In this document: positions 14,851 through 23,650 of the stretch, one piece after another
Position numbering within the stretch: the stretch's first letter is position 1
Layout: every line of letters starts with the position of its first letter
From: a virus
DNA length: 39,489 bases
Virus record (IMG/VR): IMGVR_UViG_3300050139_000359
Location: 1 to 39,489 of that record
Strand: one strand, 5' to 3'
The notes under the pieces: model-generated
The model's database searches: none
The model's input: only the letters and a program-made list of their open reading frames with translations
What the model was told of the DNA's origin: nothing
Position numbers and translations under genes: made by a program

Positions 14851-15857
14851 CACGCCGCTGCGGTCAGTTTCAGCAGAACGCCGGGACGGTGGCACATCGG
14901 CAACGGGTTCGACTGCGTGTGCAGATCGGTACCGCGCTCGAACTTGCGTGGCTCCTGCTTGGCGTACAGCGACTGCCCCAGCGTATTGACCGTCTCGTTG
15001 AAGTCGGCCGGCGCGAAATAGGTGCCGAAGGTGTCGACCGTGCCGAGCGGGAAAGCATGGGCTTCTCCCGGTGCGATGAACTTGCGCACGGTGCCGTTGC
15101 CGTCGGAGGCTTGGCCGCGATACTCCTCGAAGGTCACCCCGGTATAGGTAAAGCCGGAGCGCACATCGCTGATGAGCATGATGCCCTGCTGCCAGTTGGT
15201 GTAGGCGGTCTTGACCTCCTTGTGCGTGGTGAGCGCACGGAAGAACTCTGGCGAACACAGCACATGGACACCGGTCATGAACTCGCCTTGCAACTTGTCC
15301 TCGATTGCCGTCAGCAAGTCATAGCAATGCCCCTTGATGTCGCTGTTGGCATTGGCCAGATCGAAGCCGACCGTTTCCTGCGACAGACCGAATTCGCCGA
15401 ACAGGTCGTAGATGGTGCTGCCGTCGGCATCGAGGATCTGGCCCTTGAGGGCGCCCATGCGCAGATGCTCCAGGGTGATCGCATGCTTGTTACGCATGGT
15501 CTCAAGATGCCGTGCCATCACACCCGAGATGGCTTCCATCTCCGTTTCGGAACCGAAGGCACGGATGCCCTGGACTTCTTCGGGCAGCACCACATCGTCG
15601 TGCGGGATGTGGGGGATGACGAAGGAGCGCAGCTTGCGGGTACCACGCTCACCGACCGTACCGGGCGAGCCAATCGGACGGGTCGGCAGCAGGTTCAGCT
15701 TGCCGGCGTATTCCTCGACGATGATCTGGCGGGTGCGTACCGGTTTGGCCGGAAATAGGTTGAGTTGCTCGAGGCGGCCATAACGGTTGGGCAGGATATT
15801 GATCGCTGCCGTCAGACTTGCCATCGCGAAGCCGGGATTGTCGAAAGGATTTTGCAT
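14850..15857 (-). CDS. Major capsid protein, lambda gpE family
   Basis: 335 aa, a typical size for the Phage_cap_E family with HK97 fold. Characteristic segments are NRYGRLEQLNLFPAKPV near the N-terminus, FVIPHIPHDDVVLPEEVQGI and RAFGSE around 85-115, and the Gly-rich C-terminus. It assembles the procapsid together with the protease/scaffold and decoration proteins encoded upstream. Confidence 0.93.
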   Translation of the reverse strand: MQNPFDNPGFAMASLTAAINILPNRYGRLEQLNLFPAKPVRTRQIIVEEYAGKLNLLPTRPIGSPGTVGERGTRKLRSFVIPHIPHDDVVLPEEVQGIRAFGSETEMEAISGVMARHLETMRNKHAITLEHLRMGALKGQILDADGSTIYDLFGEFGLSQETVGFDLANANSDIKGHCYDLLTAIEDKLQGEFMTGVHVLCSPEFFRALTTHKEVKTAYTNWQQGIMLISDVRSGFTYTGVTFEEYRGQASDGNGTVRKFIAPGEAHAFPLGTVDTFGTYFAPADFNETVNTLGQSLYAKQEPRKFERGTDLHTQSNPLPMCHRPGVLLKLTAAA

Positions 15858-15892
15858 GTTTGGATCTCCAGATAGGTGGGGTTAGGCCCGCA

Positions 15893-16270
15893 TTACGCAG
15901 ATTCGCGCACGAGGATGCCGAGGGCTGTGAGCTGCGCCGTGGCGGCAGTCTTCTGCGGTGCCGTGATGCCTGCCGGCCAGATCAGTCCGTTACGCGCGAC
16001 GATGGCGTGGCGAGCAATCAAGAGGGCGTCCTCACGATCGATCAGCGTGGCATCGGTGTCGGTGGCCAATACGCCGATAGCGGCTTCGGTGCCGTCGCTG
16101 GCAGCAGGCGCCAGAGCGTGCAACTTGCCGTCAGCGGTTTTACGGCCGAGCACGGTGCCGATACCGAGGTTCTGGCCGGCAGCCACAACGGCGGCTTCGC
16201 GGGAGTACAGATTGGGGGCCTCGTACTTCAGGATGTCACCGAGGTTTTTGCTTTGGGTCATGACAGGCAT
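15893..16270 (-). CDS. Head decoration protein, lambda gpD family
   Basis: 125 aa. It has the gpD/HDPD beta-tulip style (NLGIGTVLGRKTADGKLHAL, then EAAIGVLATDTDAT), trimerises on the capsid lattice and stabilises it. AAGGAGT lies at a good distance from the ATG. Its position between protease/scaffold and capsid matches lambda exactly. Confidence 0.9.
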   Translation of the reverse strand: MPVMTQSKNLGDILKYEAPNLYSREAAVVAAGQNLGIGTVLGRKTADGKLHALAPAASDGTEAAIGVLATDTDATLIDREDALLIARHAIVARNGLIWPAGITAPQKTAATAQLTALGILVRESA

Positions 16271-16273
16271 GGC

Positions 16274-16606
16274 TTACTCCTTGGAAATGAGTTTCTTGAC
16301 GGCGCTGACGATCGGCGAGGCTTCCGGACGGGAGACCTCGTGGGTGCCGGCATCAGCTGGGATGGTTGATTGAATCGGTGTCGCGTCCGAGCGAGCCGCC
16401 CTGGCCTCGATCAGCACCCGGCGCACTTCGGCTTCGGTTTTGCCAGCCGCGATGAACTCGGCCGCTTTGTCCGGCGTGCCGGCGATCAAGCACAACTCGG
16501 CGATCGCTTGTGCCGACTGCGTTACTTCGCGTTTGGCTTCGGCGATCATCACTGCCGCTTGATCAACGCCGATCATCTCGGCCACCTGGGTTTCGTTGTC
16601 TTGCAT
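16274..16606 (-). CDS. Nested capsid scaffold protein (Nu3-like, internal start)
   Basis: Within the protease gene, in the same frame, an ATG at 16606 is preceded by AAAGGAG at 6-7 nt spacing. It would yield a 110-aa helical, charged protein (MQDNETQVAEMIGVDQAAVM, then later ARAARSDATPIQSTIPADAG) that equals the scaffold domain. This is the same logic as lambda C/Nu3. The internal start is sequence-supported; expression is inference. Confidence 0.7.
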   Translation of the reverse strand: MQDNETQVAEMIGVDQAAVMIAEAKREVTQSAQAIAELCLIAGTPDKAAEFIAAGKTEAEVRRVLIEARAARSDATPIQSTIPADAGTHEVSRPEASPIVSAVKKLISKE

Positions 16607-17497
16607 TGAATGCTCCTTTGAAGGAATGACCGCCTCGGTTCGAGTGCCTGCCCGAGCCTGAGGCGACTTGCGGCTTCGGGAGCTAAGAAACAGTGAGAAA
16701 TCGGTCAAGGCCGACTCGAAGGTGCCGACTGCATCTGCCAGTCCGGCGGCGATGGCATTGCCACCGAAGTACAGACCGGCTTCGGTGGAGCACACGTCAT
16801 CGGTGGCCAAGGTGCGCATCGCGGCCACGTGGTCGACAAACAGTCCGTAGAGCCGATCGACCTCGGCCTGCAGTTCGGCCTTCGCTTCATCGGTCAGAGG
16901 CTGGTGCGGCGAGAAGTCGTTCTTGTGCGTGCCTGCGGTTACTGCCGTGTAGCGGTAGCCGTCGTTGGCATCCTTGACCGACTGATCGATGTGCAGCGCA
17001 ATCACGCCGATGGAACCGACCCCACCGGTCTCGGACACGATGAGGCGGTTGGCCGCTGAGCCGATGGCGTAGGCTGCCGAGTAGGCCGCATCATTGGCTA
17101 CGGCCCACACGGGTTTGACGGCGGACGCCTCACGTACTCGCCGCGCCAGTTCAAAACTGCCTGACGCTTCGCCACCCGGAGAGTCGATATCGAGCAGGAT
17201 GCCGGCGACCTGTGGATCGGCCAGTGCGGAATCCAGCATGGCGGCGATCTCGGTGTAACTGGTGAGGCCCGAGGCCGCATCGAGGCCAGCGGTGCGTTTG
17301 ACTAGGGTGCCATGCACCGGGATGACGGCAATGCCGGGGGTTCCCGAGGGCAATTTGCGTGGTCCCGGCAGCGCTAAGTCGGCGGCAGGCGGTTGGATGT
17401 TTAGTCGGTCGCCGAGCACGGCCAGGATCACGTCCAGTTTGGCGCGATGGACGAGCAGTGGCGTCCCGAACAGGCGGGAAGCAAGATGAGGCAGCAT
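16274..17497 (-). CDS. Prohead protease, S49/SppA family (lambda gpC-like), with C-terminal scaffold
   Basis: 407 aa. Residues about 55-250 form a ClpP/SppA-fold serine protease domain, with GILLDIDSPGGEASGSFELA, a likely nucleophile in SETGGVGSIGVIA, and downstream helices. About 297-407 is a charged helical scaffold region, separated by a Ser/Arg/Lys-rich hinge. In lambda the protease matures the prohead and the C-terminal part is also made alone from an internal start (Nu3); an internal start with a strong ribosome site is present here too. Start with GGAG upstream. Confidence 0.92.
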   Translation of the reverse strand: MLPHLASRLFGTPLLVHRAKLDVILAVLGDRLNIQPPAADLALPGPRKLPSGTPGIAVIPVHGTLVKRTAGLDAASGLTSYTEIAAMLDSALADPQVAGILLDIDSPGGEASGSFELARRVREASAVKPVWAVANDAAYSAAYAIGSAANRLIVSETGGVGSIGVIALHIDQSVKDANDGYRYTAVTAGTHKNDFSPHQPLTDEAKAELQAEVDRLYGLFVDHVAAMRTLATDDVCSTEAGLYFGGNAIAAGLADAVGTFESALTDFSLFLSSRSRKSPQARAGTRTEAVIPSKEHSMQDNETQVAEMIGVDQAAVMIAEAKREVTQSAQAIAELCLIAGTPDKAAEFIAAGKTEAEVRRVLIEARAARSDATPIQSTIPADAGTHEVSRPEASPIVSAVKKLISKE

Positions 17498-17500
17498 GGG

Positions 17501-19012
17501 TTACTCCGTTGGTTGGTCGGCGGGTTCTGCCGGATCTGCCGGGTCAGGCCGAGCCGGTGTCTCGGCAACCGGGACACTGGGCACGTTGTCGTGCCGTGGG
17601 TCCGAGTCAAAGACGAGCCCCAGTTGGTCGGCCCGCTGGTTGTCCGTCGCAATCTCGCGATCGACATCTTCGGCGTCGTAGCCATAGGCCGAAATGGCTT
17701 CCGACCGGCTCATCAGGCCCGCCCGGATAGCCAGCTTCATGGCATTGAATTCCTTCTGCGGATCGACCCACTGCCAGCCCTGGGGAATCCACTTGACCGC
17801 CTGGTACTCGCGCTGGCGTCGGCTGTAGCCTGGCAGCGGTAACGCACCTTCCAGTGCGGCCTGATCCATCCAGGCTCGCCAGATTGGTCGACATAGCTGA
17901 TGGACGATCACGCCATGCTGGAGGGCTTCGCAGCGACGGCGAAACTCCAACAGTCCGGCGCGTATCGAGGAGTAGTTAACCTGGGTGAGATCCCCGGTGA
18001 GCATCTCGTAGGTAATCCCCATCGCGGCGGCCACGGCACGGAACTGCTGGCGCATGAACTCGGAGTAGGAACTGCCGACATCAGCCGGGGCCGAGAACTT
18101 GATGTCCTCTCCCGGCTCGAGGATTTGCAGCGTGCCTGGCTCCAGACCAGCAAGGGCGACCCCGTTGGCGTCCGCCGAGCCTTCGCCGAGCAGGTTGTCC
18201 TCCGGGCTCATGCGCGTGATGAAGCCGGCGAACATGGCGGCGGTTTTCTTGCGCACCAGTTCGGCATCGTCGTACTGGTCGAGTTCGTTGAGCTTGACCA
18301 GGGCACGGGCGAGCCAGGGTTCCCCGCGAATCTGGCCGGGACGCAGCGGCCGGAACAGATGGATCAGTTCGTCGGCCGGTACGCGCACCGTGTCGAGACC
18401 ACCCGATCCCGACATCGGCGCCAAAGCACCATCGTTCGGATGGGAGCGGTACAGGTGGTAGGCCACACGACGACCAAGCCGGTCAAACTCGATGCCGGCC
18501 CGGATCACGTTGCCGTTGGTCAGTTCCCGATTCATTCCCATAGGTAGATGCTCGGCTTCAAGCACCTGAATCTGCAGAGCCACCGGTAGGCCATCTTCCG
18601 GACGCCGCCAGCGCAGCCGCACCAGGGCTTCGCCACCTTCGAGCATGGCCCGGCAGGCCAGTGCCTGCAGACCATAGAAATCCGTGAGACTCGAGGCATC
18701 GGCAAACTCGCACCAGTCCCACCACAGGCGCTGGATGGCTTCGCGTTGCGCGGCATCCGCCACCATGCTCTGCGGCTTGATGCCGGTGCCGATCGCGTTG
18801 GCGACGAAGGCATCGACGCCAGCCGCCGCCCAGGCATTGCGTCGAACCAGATCACGGCTCTTGGCGCGCAAGCTTTCCTGTGAGTAGGCCAGTGCTGCAA
18901 CGGCCCCCGGATTCGATACTGCCCACGAGAGCGTGCGACGACCCTGTCCGGCTCCGTCATAGAGCGGGGTTCCGCCGAACAAGCGGCGACGGATGTTTTT
19001 GAGCCAGGCCAT
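17501..19012 (-). CDS. Portal protein, lambda gpB family
   Basis: 503 aa, the length of lambda-type portals. The N-terminal region (MAWLKNIRRRLFGGTPLYDG, then RRTLSWAVSNPGAVAALA and RDLVRRNAWAAAGVDAFVAN) and the long helical middle match Phage_portal_2. It forms the dodecameric DNA gate at the capsid vertex and binds terminase. The C-terminus is Pro/Ala/Asp-rich. The start is overlapped by the gpW stop. Confidence 0.94.
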   Translation of the reverse strand: MAWLKNIRRRLFGGTPLYDGAGQGRRTLSWAVSNPGAVAALAYSQESLRAKSRDLVRRNAWAAAGVDAFVANAIGTGIKPQSMVADAAQREAIQRLWWDWCEFADASSLTDFYGLQALACRAMLEGGEALVRLRWRRPEDGLPVALQIQVLEAEHLPMGMNRELTNGNVIRAGIEFDRLGRRVAYHLYRSHPNDGALAPMSGSGGLDTVRVPADELIHLFRPLRPGQIRGEPWLARALVKLNELDQYDDAELVRKKTAAMFAGFITRMSPEDNLLGEGSADANGVALAGLEPGTLQILEPGEDIKFSAPADVGSSYSEFMRQQFRAVAAAMGITYEMLTGDLTQVNYSSIRAGLLEFRRRCEALQHGVIVHQLCRPIWRAWMDQAALEGALPLPGYSRRQREYQAVKWIPQGWQWVDPQKEFNAMKLAIRAGLMSRSEAISAYGYDAEDVDREIATDNQRADQLGLVFDSDPRHDNVPSVPVAETPARPDPADPAEPADQPTE

Positions 19013-19233
19013 CAGAACCCCTTGCCGGTAAGGACGCGGATCTGTCGCGGGGCTGGAGGGATCAGGCCCGTGTTGGCCGCCTGTGTGGACAAGCCACGCT
19101 CGACAGCACGAATCGCCTCTTTTAGTTCCTCGACCGAGCGGTACTCGACGGTCTTGTCGCCAAAGGTCACGCGCTTCTCGCCTTTGGCGAGTGCGGCTTC
19201 AAGGGCAGTCAGTTGATCTTCTGTGTAGGCCAT
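19012..19233 (-). CDS. gpW-like head-tail joining protein
   Basis: 73 aa, the typical gpW size. TEDQLTALEAALAKGEKRVT and DKTVEYRSVEELKEAIRAVE match the small alpha+beta fold that closes the portal and allows tail attachment. It overlaps the portal start. In lambda it sits directly after terminase; here three other genes separate the two. Confidence 0.93.
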   Translation of the reverse strand: MAYTEDQLTALEAALAKGEKRVTFGDKTVEYRSVEELKEAIRAVERGLSTQAANTGLIPPAPRQIRVLTGKGF

Positions 19234-19238
19234 AGATG

Positions 19239-19823
19239 TCAGGCGACCTTGATCGCCACCAGATTGCTGCCTGCCTTGACCACGGCGTTGGAGCCACCGA
19301 CTTCAGAGGCAAAGCGGAGTTGAAGAGTGCCGGCCGTCGCCCCGGTGATGACCAGGAAGGAACCGGTCGCGAGCGTGTTGGCATTGGCGGCATCCACGCC
19401 GGTACTTGCCGCTCCCGTATCGGCGGCACGCTGGTTGGCCAGCGTTCTTGCGGTCAGTGACGTCGGTGTGTTCCATTGCGCGACATGGGTTGCGCCACCT
19501 GGTACCGTCTGCGTGAGGCGGAGACCGGTATTGGTCGCAGCCGTCTGGAACATCACGCGCGCATCGATCGCATAGGTGCTGTTGGCTACCAGGGCGATGG
19601 CCAGACCGGTGACATTCGCCAGTGTCGTCGTGTTGTTAGTGACGTCAGCGGCCAGTCGAACGGTGGTTAGACGCGGCTCCGGCACCAGATCTATCCATGC
19701 CGTGCCATCGCACCAGTACGGATGGTTGTCGGACGACAGGCGCACAACGACCCCGGCGATAGCGGTCGACGCGGCAGGCAGCGCCGCGACGACAGGCACC
19801 ACGCGATAGGACAGATCCTTCAC
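19239..19823 (-). CDS. Fibre-associated protein (beta jelly-roll-like)
   Basis: 194 aa, GTG start preceded by GGGG. The N-terminal part is a short anchor with SDNHPYWCDGTAWIDLV, a motif common in phage fibre and appendage proteins. About 50-194 looks like a compact beta-domain (LTTVRLAADVTNNTTTLANV, then NSTYAIDARVMFQTAATNTG). It is probably a virion appendage. It is tightly packed behind a fibre-like gene and in front of gpW, an unusual position. Confidence 0.7.
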   Translation of the reverse strand: MKDLSYRVVPVVAALPAASTAIAGVVVRLSSDNHPYWCDGTAWIDLVPEPRLTTVRLAADVTNNTTTLANVTGLAIALVANSTYAIDARVMFQTAATNTGLRLTQTVPGGATHVAQWNTPTSLTARTLANQRAADTGAASTGVDAANANTLATGSFLVITGATAGTLQLRFASEVGGSNAVVKAGSNLVAIKVA

Positions 19824-19826
19824 TGA

Positions 19827-20618
19827 TTACCCCATCACCACGACACGGTAGGCATTGCTCGCCGGCGCTGCAGCGAAGTTCAGACGTGCCGTGTTGGTCG
19901 TAGGCAGACTCACATCGCAGGTCACCTGCTCGTAGTTGCCGGAGGCTTGATAGACCTGAACCACGACATCGCGGGTGGCAAAGTTGTGATTGACGTCGAA
20001 CTGGGTGCTGCTACCGTCGCCGATCGTGGCTTGGGCGCGACGGGTCTTGTTCGCCCAGGCATTGAGTTTCAGCGGCGTGATGGTGCGCTGATCGTCAGTG
20101 CCAGCGTCGGTTTCGGATTGAGTTGCAATCTCGGCAATGCCGGAACTGGTTTCTGACGCCGCACCGATTGCGGTACCGAATTGCAGCCAGGTCACATCAG
20201 CCGAATCAAGAATGAAATTGACTACCGACTGCCGCCAACTGGTGCCGGCCGAGGTACCTTCCTCGACGGTGGCAACCGCCTGTTCCAGTTCGCCGCTGCT
20301 CGAGGCATCGAGGCTGCGGGTCATGGCGACGGCCGCGCCGTTCCAGATGTAGAGTCCGTTCTCCGAGCCGACCGTCTGTGCCTTGACCAGCACGCGATCG
20401 CCAACAGTCAGCGTGATGCCATCAATGGAAGCGCCGGGCGAGGACAGATTGACGTTGGCCTGGCTGGCAACGCGACAGGAATCTTTCCACGCCAGACCTT
20501 CGACGGCAGAGTTGAGATCCTGCTGGCGAACCGGTTCATCCGGATTCACCGGGGCCGGCAGATTGCGGATGCGGGCAACGCCGCCAAAATCGAGATCAGA
20601 GAGTTGCTTGCGGGACAT
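19827..20618 (-). CDS. Tail fibre-like protein
   Basis: 263 aa. The beginning (SDLDFGGVARIRNLPAPVNP, then PVRQQDLNSAVEGLAWKDSC) and IDGITLTVGDRVLVKAQTVG, GLYIWNGAA are the well-known shaft and repeat units of phage tail-fibre and tail-collar proteins. TSSGIAEIATQSETDAGTDD and TITPLKLNAW are a classic fibre junction. The C-terminal domain (about 190-263) is a probable receptor-binding tip. It is encoded between terminase and portal genes, away from the other tail genes. Confidence 0.85.
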   Translation of the reverse strand: MSRKQLSDLDFGGVARIRNLPAPVNPDEPVRQQDLNSAVEGLAWKDSCRVASQANVNLSSPGASIDGITLTVGDRVLVKAQTVGSENGLYIWNGAAVAMTRSLDASSSGELEQAVATVEEGTSAGTSWRQSVVNFILDSADVTWLQFGTAIGAASETSSGIAEIATQSETDAGTDDQRTITPLKLNAWANKTRRAQATIGDGSSTQFDVNHNFATRDVVVQVYQASGNYEQVTCDVSLPTTNTARLNFAAAPASNAYRVVVMG

Positions 20619-20653
20619 TTGATTCTCCTGTGTTGTGACTACGTAACAAGTGA

Positions 20654-21016
20654 CTAGGTGAGTCGGGCCACCCCGGCGACCGGAATGGCGAAGTGAATGA
20701 CCAGTTGGTTGGGACCGGTGTGCACGACATCGGCCTCGACTTCGTTACCGCCGCTATCGAGAATCGCCACGGCGGGTCGGAACCCCAGGTTGTGGTTGAT
20801 CGTCCAGGGCGTCGCTGCCGACACCTGGCTGTGCGTGAAGGCAATGCCACTGCCTCCGCTGCCGATCTCGCGTGCAGCCAGTTCGTTGATCGCGGTGACC
20901 AGATCCGACTTGGCTGAGGTATTGAGTTGGTGCAACGGGCCGGTGCGGGACTCGACCTGCTGGAACATCTCGGCAACCCGCGTCACGAAGCTGTTCAGTT
21001 GCGACTGCAGGCTCAT
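20654..21016 (-). CDS. Small fibre or appendage protein
   Basis: 120 aa. A helical N-terminal third (QSQLNSFVTRVAEMFQQVES, then LNTSAKSDLVTAINELAARE, a frequent start of short tail-fibre trimerisation stalks) is followed by a beta-domain (AATPWTINHNLGFRPAVAIL) that resembles the C-terminal domain of the 263-aa fibre protein. Likely a short fibre component. Start chosen with GAGGA upstream. Confidence 0.7.
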   Translation of the reverse strand: MSLQSQLNSFVTRVAEMFQQVESRTGPLHQLNTSAKSDLVTAINELAAREIGSGGSGIAFTHSQVSAATPWTINHNLGFRPAVAILDSGGNEVEADVVHTGPNQLVIHFAIPVAGVARLT

Positions 21017-21025
21017 GCGTCATCC

Positions 21026-22993
21026 TCAGTTAAGCCAACGGCTGCGGATCAGGCGGCGTGCTGGTCGTTGATTGGCTCCAGAAACGCTAAGGCCACCAGA
21101 ATCGGTGGCCTCGGCGGGTTGTTCATTGACCACCTCCGGTGGAGACAGTCCGAGTTGTCGTTCAAGTTCGCGCCAGTGCCGATCCTCGAAGCGATCGAGG
21201 CCGGAGGCGGCGGCAGCGGCCCGGGCATAGACATAACAGTCCAGTGCCTCATTGCGTTCCCGCATCTTTTGCCACTCGCGGATGGCGAAGCCGTTCCGAT
21301 CGCGCCGGGTAATCAACTGCTCGGCGCACAGTTGCTGCAAGAACTCGGCATCCACCTTGGGTAGATGCACGAAGCCAGCGGGGTAACGGATCGTTATGCC
21401 GTCCTCGGCCACTTCCGGCGACTTGCGCAGGTTGTTGTAAAACTCCAGCTTGGCGATGCCACCAGCCACTGAGAACACCTTGATACCCCGGCGCAGTTTT
21501 TTGCCGCCAGACGTTGCATCGACCGCAGTTGGAGTGCCTACCAGGGCGGCACCCCGGGCCACCCCTTTGACGGCCATCAGACGCGGGTCGCGCACTCCCC
21601 GGACAAACGCATAGGCTTCCTGCGTCGCGAAGCCGGTATCCAGGGCAAGACGACCCAGTCCAAGCTGGCAGCCAGTTTTATGTGTCCAGGTTTCCCGCAG
21701 CACGCTCGCCAGTGATTTCCAAACCTCGTCGCGCGCCGTATCGCCCATCAGCACGCGGTGCTCGACCAGCCAGGATTCCTTGCCACGACCGAAGGCCCAG
21801 ATCGAGACTTCGATTCGATCCTTCTGCACGTCAGCACCGGCGGTGAGCAGCAGGCCACCAACCGGGATGGTCCCGATCCTGTAGTCCTCGCGACGTTCCA
21901 GCAAGCGCTGCCAGTCGGGCGCTTCGCCTTCCTCGACCCAGGTTTCCCCGAGTTCGGTGTTCTTGAAGGTCTTGATCGCAGCGGCGGATCCGGCTTCCTT
22001 ACTGATGGCACTCTCCCAGGCAGCCGCGACATCTTTCCAACTGCGCCAGCCGATCGGGCTGTACAAACTCGACAAGTGAAAGCCGGCAGTGCGGCTGGCA
22101 CCGTCGGCCATGGCCCGCCATTCGCCGTGTTCGAGCATCCATGTTTTATGGTGCTCGGGAATTGGCACCTCACAGGATTCGCATACGTAGGCAGCGGTAT
22201 CCGGGAAGTTGCCATCCTCACCACGCTCCCAGCGCAGTTGCTCGAAGCGCAGCCACTGCCGGTGACCGCAGTGCGGACAAGGCACAAAGTAGCGGCGCTG
22301 ATCACTGGCCTCGTATTCCCGCTCAATCGTGCTAACACCGGCAATCGTCGGCGTCGATACGATGAAGATCTTGCGCCGGGAAAATGTCCGGGTACGGGCC
22401 TCGGCCAGCGCTACGGCACTGCCTTCGCCGTCGACGTCAATCGGATAACCATCAACCTCGTCGAGAAAGAGATACCGCACCGGCATCGAACGCAGGCCGA
22501 CCGCGCTGTTCGCGCCGGTCATCACTAGGACGCCACCGCGAAACTCCTTCGCCAGAATCGTGTTGCCCGAGTCGCGGCTCCTGGCCGGTGCGATCAATTC
22601 ACGCAGGATCGAGGATTCATCGATCAGCGGATCAATCCGTTGCTTCGAGTTGCGCTTCGCCATTTCCACGGTCGGCCAGACCGCCATCATCGGACCCGGG
22701 GCGTGATGAATTACGTAACCGATCCAGTTGCTGCCCATCTCGGTTGCTCCCAATTGGGCGGCTTTCATGAACACCACCCGCTCGACCGGCGAGGTCGGCG
22801 ACAGGCAATCCATGATCGCCTTCAGATACGGGGTGCGACTGGTGCGCCAGCGGCCCGGTTCTGACGATGCCTTGGAGGACAGCATGCGATGCCGATCCGA
22901 CCATTCCGATACCGACAGCAGCGGATCTGGGACGAGCCCCTCCCGCCAGGCACGCTCGATATCGAGGGCGCCTTCGTACTCTTCCTGTTCCAT
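21026..22993 (-). CDS. Terminase large subunit, lambda gpA family
   Basis: 655 aa. The motor and nuclease that packages DNA. In order: an ATPase domain with adenine/Walker-A-like FMKAAQLGATEMGSNW (about 76-90) and Walker B RYLFLDEVDGYP (about 173-184); a CX2C...CX2C zinc-like pair (about 239-275); and a C-terminal nuclease with LTAGADVQKDRIEVSIW (key Asp about 388) and LALDTGFATQEAYAFV. The ATG at 22993 overlaps the small-subunit stop (TGATG); a TTG one codon earlier is unlikely. The GpA family implies cos-type packaging, although I have not located a cos site. Confidence 0.95.
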   Translation of the reverse strand: MEQEEYEGALDIERAWREGLVPDPLLSVSEWSDRHRMLSSKASSEPGRWRTSRTPYLKAIMDCLSPTSPVERVVFMKAAQLGATEMGSNWIGYVIHHAPGPMMAVWPTVEMAKRNSKQRIDPLIDESSILRELIAPARSRDSGNTILAKEFRGGVLVMTGANSAVGLRSMPVRYLFLDEVDGYPIDVDGEGSAVALAEARTRTFSRRKIFIVSTPTIAGVSTIEREYEASDQRRYFVPCPHCGHRQWLRFEQLRWERGEDGNFPDTAAYVCESCEVPIPEHHKTWMLEHGEWRAMADGASRTAGFHLSSLYSPIGWRSWKDVAAAWESAISKEAGSAAAIKTFKNTELGETWVEEGEAPDWQRLLERREDYRIGTIPVGGLLLTAGADVQKDRIEVSIWAFGRGKESWLVEHRVLMGDTARDEVWKSLASVLRETWTHKTGCQLGLGRLALDTGFATQEAYAFVRGVRDPRLMAVKGVARGAALVGTPTAVDATSGGKKLRRGIKVFSVAGGIAKLEFYNNLRKSPEVAEDGITIRYPAGFVHLPKVDAEFLQQLCAEQLITRRDRNGFAIREWQKMRERNEALDCYVYARAAAAASGLDRFEDRHWRELERQLGLSPPEVVNEQPAEATDSGGLSVSGANQRPARRLIRSRWLN

Positions 22994-23547
22994 CAATCCA
23001 CCCGAGGCCGCATATCACCGAGTTCGATCAGGTGATCGCGCACGGCAGATTCCAGTGCGACGTGCAGTCCATGGGCATCGACTTCCAATCTGGCAGCCAT
23101 CTCGGCCGATATCCGGGCTGGCCAGTTGAGCCAGGCATCACGTTCCGTGCGGGCCAGGCGAAACACATGGGCGATGGCTTGTGACCGATCAACGAGGTCA
23201 CCCTTGAGTTGGGCGAGGCGCACCTTGTTGGTCTGCGCCTTGACGACCTCGTTGACGGTCCTGGCCTGCAACAAGGAGGTGCCGCCAGTAGAGAGTGGTG
23301 GTGCGACAGGTTCAACCGAAGCACTCGCCGGGCGAACTGGTTCCGCTGCCGGCGAAGGTGTTTTTGCAGCGGCAGGCTTGCGTGCCGCCAGGGTGTTCTG
23401 CGCCCATTCGAGATCGGCGCGATTGGGTTCAATCGAGCCATCTGCCTCCGGCGTAATGCGGCCGGTATCGATCGCCTTTTTGACCGCTACATGAGAGACG
23501 CCGCGATGGCGGGCGTAGGCGCGTATCGACAGACCCATGATGTACAT
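22993..23547 (-). CDS. Terminase small subunit, Nu1-like
   Basis: About 184 aa. An N-terminal winged-HTH region (SIRAYARHRGVSHVAVKKAI, then EADGSIEPNRADLEWAQNTL) would recognise the packaging site, followed by a Pro/Ala linker and a C-terminal helical region (TNKVRLAQLKGDLVDRSQAI) that interacts with the large subunit. The exact start is uncertain: ATG at 23547 or 23538, neither with a strong ribosome site. It is divergent from the first accessory cassette. Confidence 0.88.
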   Translation of the reverse strand: MYIMGLSIRAYARHRGVSHVAVKKAIDTGRITPEADGSIEPNRADLEWAQNTLAARKPAAAKTPSPAAEPVRPASASVEPVAPPLSTGGTSLLQARTVNEVVKAQTNKVRLAQLKGDLVDRSQAIAHVFRLARTERDAWLNWPARISAEMAARLEVDAHGLHVALESAVRDHLIELGDMRPRVD

Positions 23548-23586
23548 CAAGCCGATCGCAGAAGCTTTTAAACGACGCGATTCAGT

Positions 23587-23617
23587 GCTTGGCTTCCCTC
23601 CAGAACAGCGCGTTCAT
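23587..23617 (+). promoter_or_regulatory. Leader element copy 1
   Basis: GCTTGGCTTC, 7 variable bases, then AACAGCGCGTTCAT. It lies 34 nt upstream of the ATG at 23651, in the intergenic region shared with the divergent terminase genes. Same register as the copies at 24909, 25384 and on the minus strand at 59-29. Confidence 0.8.
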
Positions 23618-23650
23618 GCAATCACCATCACCACACACGAGGAAGACAGC

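Noticed and set aside
14566-15258. Long version of the connector gene
   Set aside because: The N-terminal 136 codons are a shadow of the capsid gene; the coupled ATG at 14850 is the plausible start.
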